The notes under the pieces are model-generated. The model was given only the letters and a program-made list of their open reading frames with translations, was not told the DNA's origin and ran no database searches. The position numbers and the translations under genes were made by a program. From Chloroflexota bacterium (lineage in GTDB: Bacteria; Chloroflexota; Chloroflexia; Chloroflexales; Roseiflexaceae), in assembly GCA_030550675.1 (NCBI GenBank), contig JAUQOW010000007.1:1-42497 (forward strand): a stretch of 42,497 nt of DNA. Reading direction: 5' to 3'. Shown piece by piece: positions 41,641-42,497 of this stretch (the first letter of the stretch is position 1; every line of letters starts with the position of its first letter).

Positions 41641-42333
41641 GACTCGAACCATCAATATTCCTCCGCTGGCGCCCCAACCAAACCGTTGTTCGCCCCTCAT
41701 CAGCCGTTTCCGTCTCCAGAGCTGCAGCGCCACAGACATCACGCACGCAGCGTTGCAGTTCTGGCAGGACTCGTGATTGGCGCTGCGGCGGCGCTGGTTG
41801 CAATCAGTGTGTTCCCCGACTCAGCCGGGCGCGCTCAATCGCCGTCAATGCCTGCCGATCAACTGATACCAGCGCCCCTGGTTTCACCGCACCCCGTTGT
41901 GACGCCAGAAACGCAAACATCCGGCATATTCGATCGTGCAGTGCGCGTGGCTGCCAGCGCCAATGGCGGCATTGCCATTGCCGTTGAGTTCGTGCGACGC
42001 CGTGACAGCGCAGTGGTGGAAGTGACGTTGAGCGACGGCAGCCGCGTCGTTGTCGATGCTGCGCAGCAGCGCATCCTTCGCGTCAAGCCCGTACCAGCGG
42101 GGCGGGGACGCGGCATCGAGCGTCAGCAACAGGAGCGCGCCCGGATTGCCACCGCAGCATTCGGACGGGAACCGCTGATCGGCTTTGACGCTGCGGCTGC
42201 GATTGCACTGGATACGCCCCACAAAATCGAGCTGGTGTGGCGAGATGACGATCTCTGGTACGAGGTTGCCGTTCCGGGACATGGCAAAATGTGGGTGCAT
42301 GCCACTAGCGGTGCATTAATGGAGCGCCCATGA
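41623..42333 (+). CDS. PepSY-type single-span membrane protein
   Basis: About 236 residues if TTG at 41623 is used; the true start is unclear because the frame is continuous with the kinase end. A short basic N terminus precedes a membrane span (VAVLAGLVIGAAAALVAISVF). A Pro-rich linker then leads to two PepSY-like units: IAVEFVRRRDSAVVEVTLSDGSRVVVDAAQQRIL and AIALDTPHKIELVWRDDDLWYEVAVPGHGKMWVHATSGALM. PepSY proteins next to two-component genes are common and may act as inhibitors or sensors. GTG near 41773 is an alternative but would cut the span. Confidence 0.6.
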   Translation: MYTVASDSNHQYSSAGAPTKPLFAPHQPFPSPELQRHRHHARSVAVLAGLVIGAAAALVAISVFPDSAGRAQSPSMPADQLIPAPLVSPHPVVTPETQTSGIFDRAVRVAASANGGIAIAVEFVRRRDSAVVEVTLSDGSRVVVDAAQQRILRVKPVPAGRGRGIERQQQERARIATAAFGREPLIGFDAAAAIALDTPHKIELVWRDDDLWYEVAVPGHGKMWVHATSGALMERP

Positions 42334-42497
42334 CGACAGCCTGGCGGGCATTAACCATGCGCCAGTCACCATGGCGCTGCGTGACACGACAGGGGACCGG
42401 ATATACGCTATACGTTCCAGCACATTCGACGGTGAGAGCGTCTCACCCTGCTCGCCTCTACCCATACACTCCCATCCACGCCAGCGCCGCAGCGCAC
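42330..42497 (+). CDS. Open frame running off the right edge, unrecognised
   Basis: ATG at 42330 overlaps the TGA of the PepSY gene (ATGA), and the frame is open for 56 codons to the edge. The visible residues (MTTAWRALTMRQSPWRC...) show no family. The overlap is the main reason to list it; it may be spurious. Confidence 0.3.
   Translation, partial: MTTAWRALTMRQSPWRCVTRQGTGYTLYVPAHSTVRASHPARLYPYTPIHASAAAH

Overview
The window looks like chromosomal DNA of a high-GC filamentous anoxygenic phototroph of the Chloroflexota, most probably a Roseiflexus-type genome. This rests on codon use, the families present, and abundant short dispersed hairpin repeats containing GGCTGAGCC next to GAAGCC. It is inference from the sequence; no database search was run. 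No rRNA, tRNA or complete mobile element was recognised.

Region 1 (1-10.25 kb) is a CRISPR adaptation neighbourhood. The left edge holds what looks like the last repeat of a CRISPR array lying outside the window, followed by a helicase-C-like/WYL regulator on the plus strand. On the minus strand, in transcription order, come a two-helix membrane peptide, an RNase HI-like protein, an SPFH-like coiled-coil protein, a stand-alone group II intron-like reverse transcriptase, cas1, a secreted VWA protein with an inserted domain, and cas2. No interference genes are present. Several repeat elements sit in the gaps of this gene row.

Region 2 (10.5-14.8 kb, minus) is a DUF4129 / DUF4350 / membrane protein / MoxR ATPase operon with a recognisable promoter. 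Region 3 (15.2-20.3 kb) is a sugar-phosphate block: a PPi-type 6-phosphofructokinase and a LacD-type class I aldolase in one operon, then a second phosphofructokinase with an ATP-type signature, then a convergent (alpha/alpha)6 glycosidase. Region 4 (20.3-23.4 kb) is repeat-rich and holds a small membrane protein, an orphan beta-class DNA methyltransferase, and a promoter-terminator pair around a stretch with no clear gene (possible ncRNA).

Region 5 (23.4-29.8 kb) has an alpha/beta-hydrolase-fold protein lacking its catalytic Ser and His, translationally coupled to MgtE, then two paralogous FHA/transmembrane proteins sharing about 255 identical bases. Region 6 (29.8-34.5 kb) holds a class I glutamine amidotransferase, purE, purK and sppA. 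Region 7 (34.6-38.8 kb) has a thioredoxin-TPR protein followed by a complete osmoprotectant (OpuC/ProU-like) ABC transporter of two permeases, a lipoprotein receptor and an ATPase. Region 8 (38.9-42.5 kb) has an OB-fold exported protein and a decayed two-component system: the response regulator has a nonsense codon and the kinase two frame changes. A PepSY-type membrane protein and an open frame running off the edge follow.

Most noteworthy are the RT-Cas1-Cas2 row with an RNase H-like gene upstream, the reverse transcriptase's roughly 120-residue insertion, the VWA gene between cas1 and cas2, period-7 tandem arrays that repeatedly overlap stop codons, and the pseudo-hydrolase coupled to mgtE.
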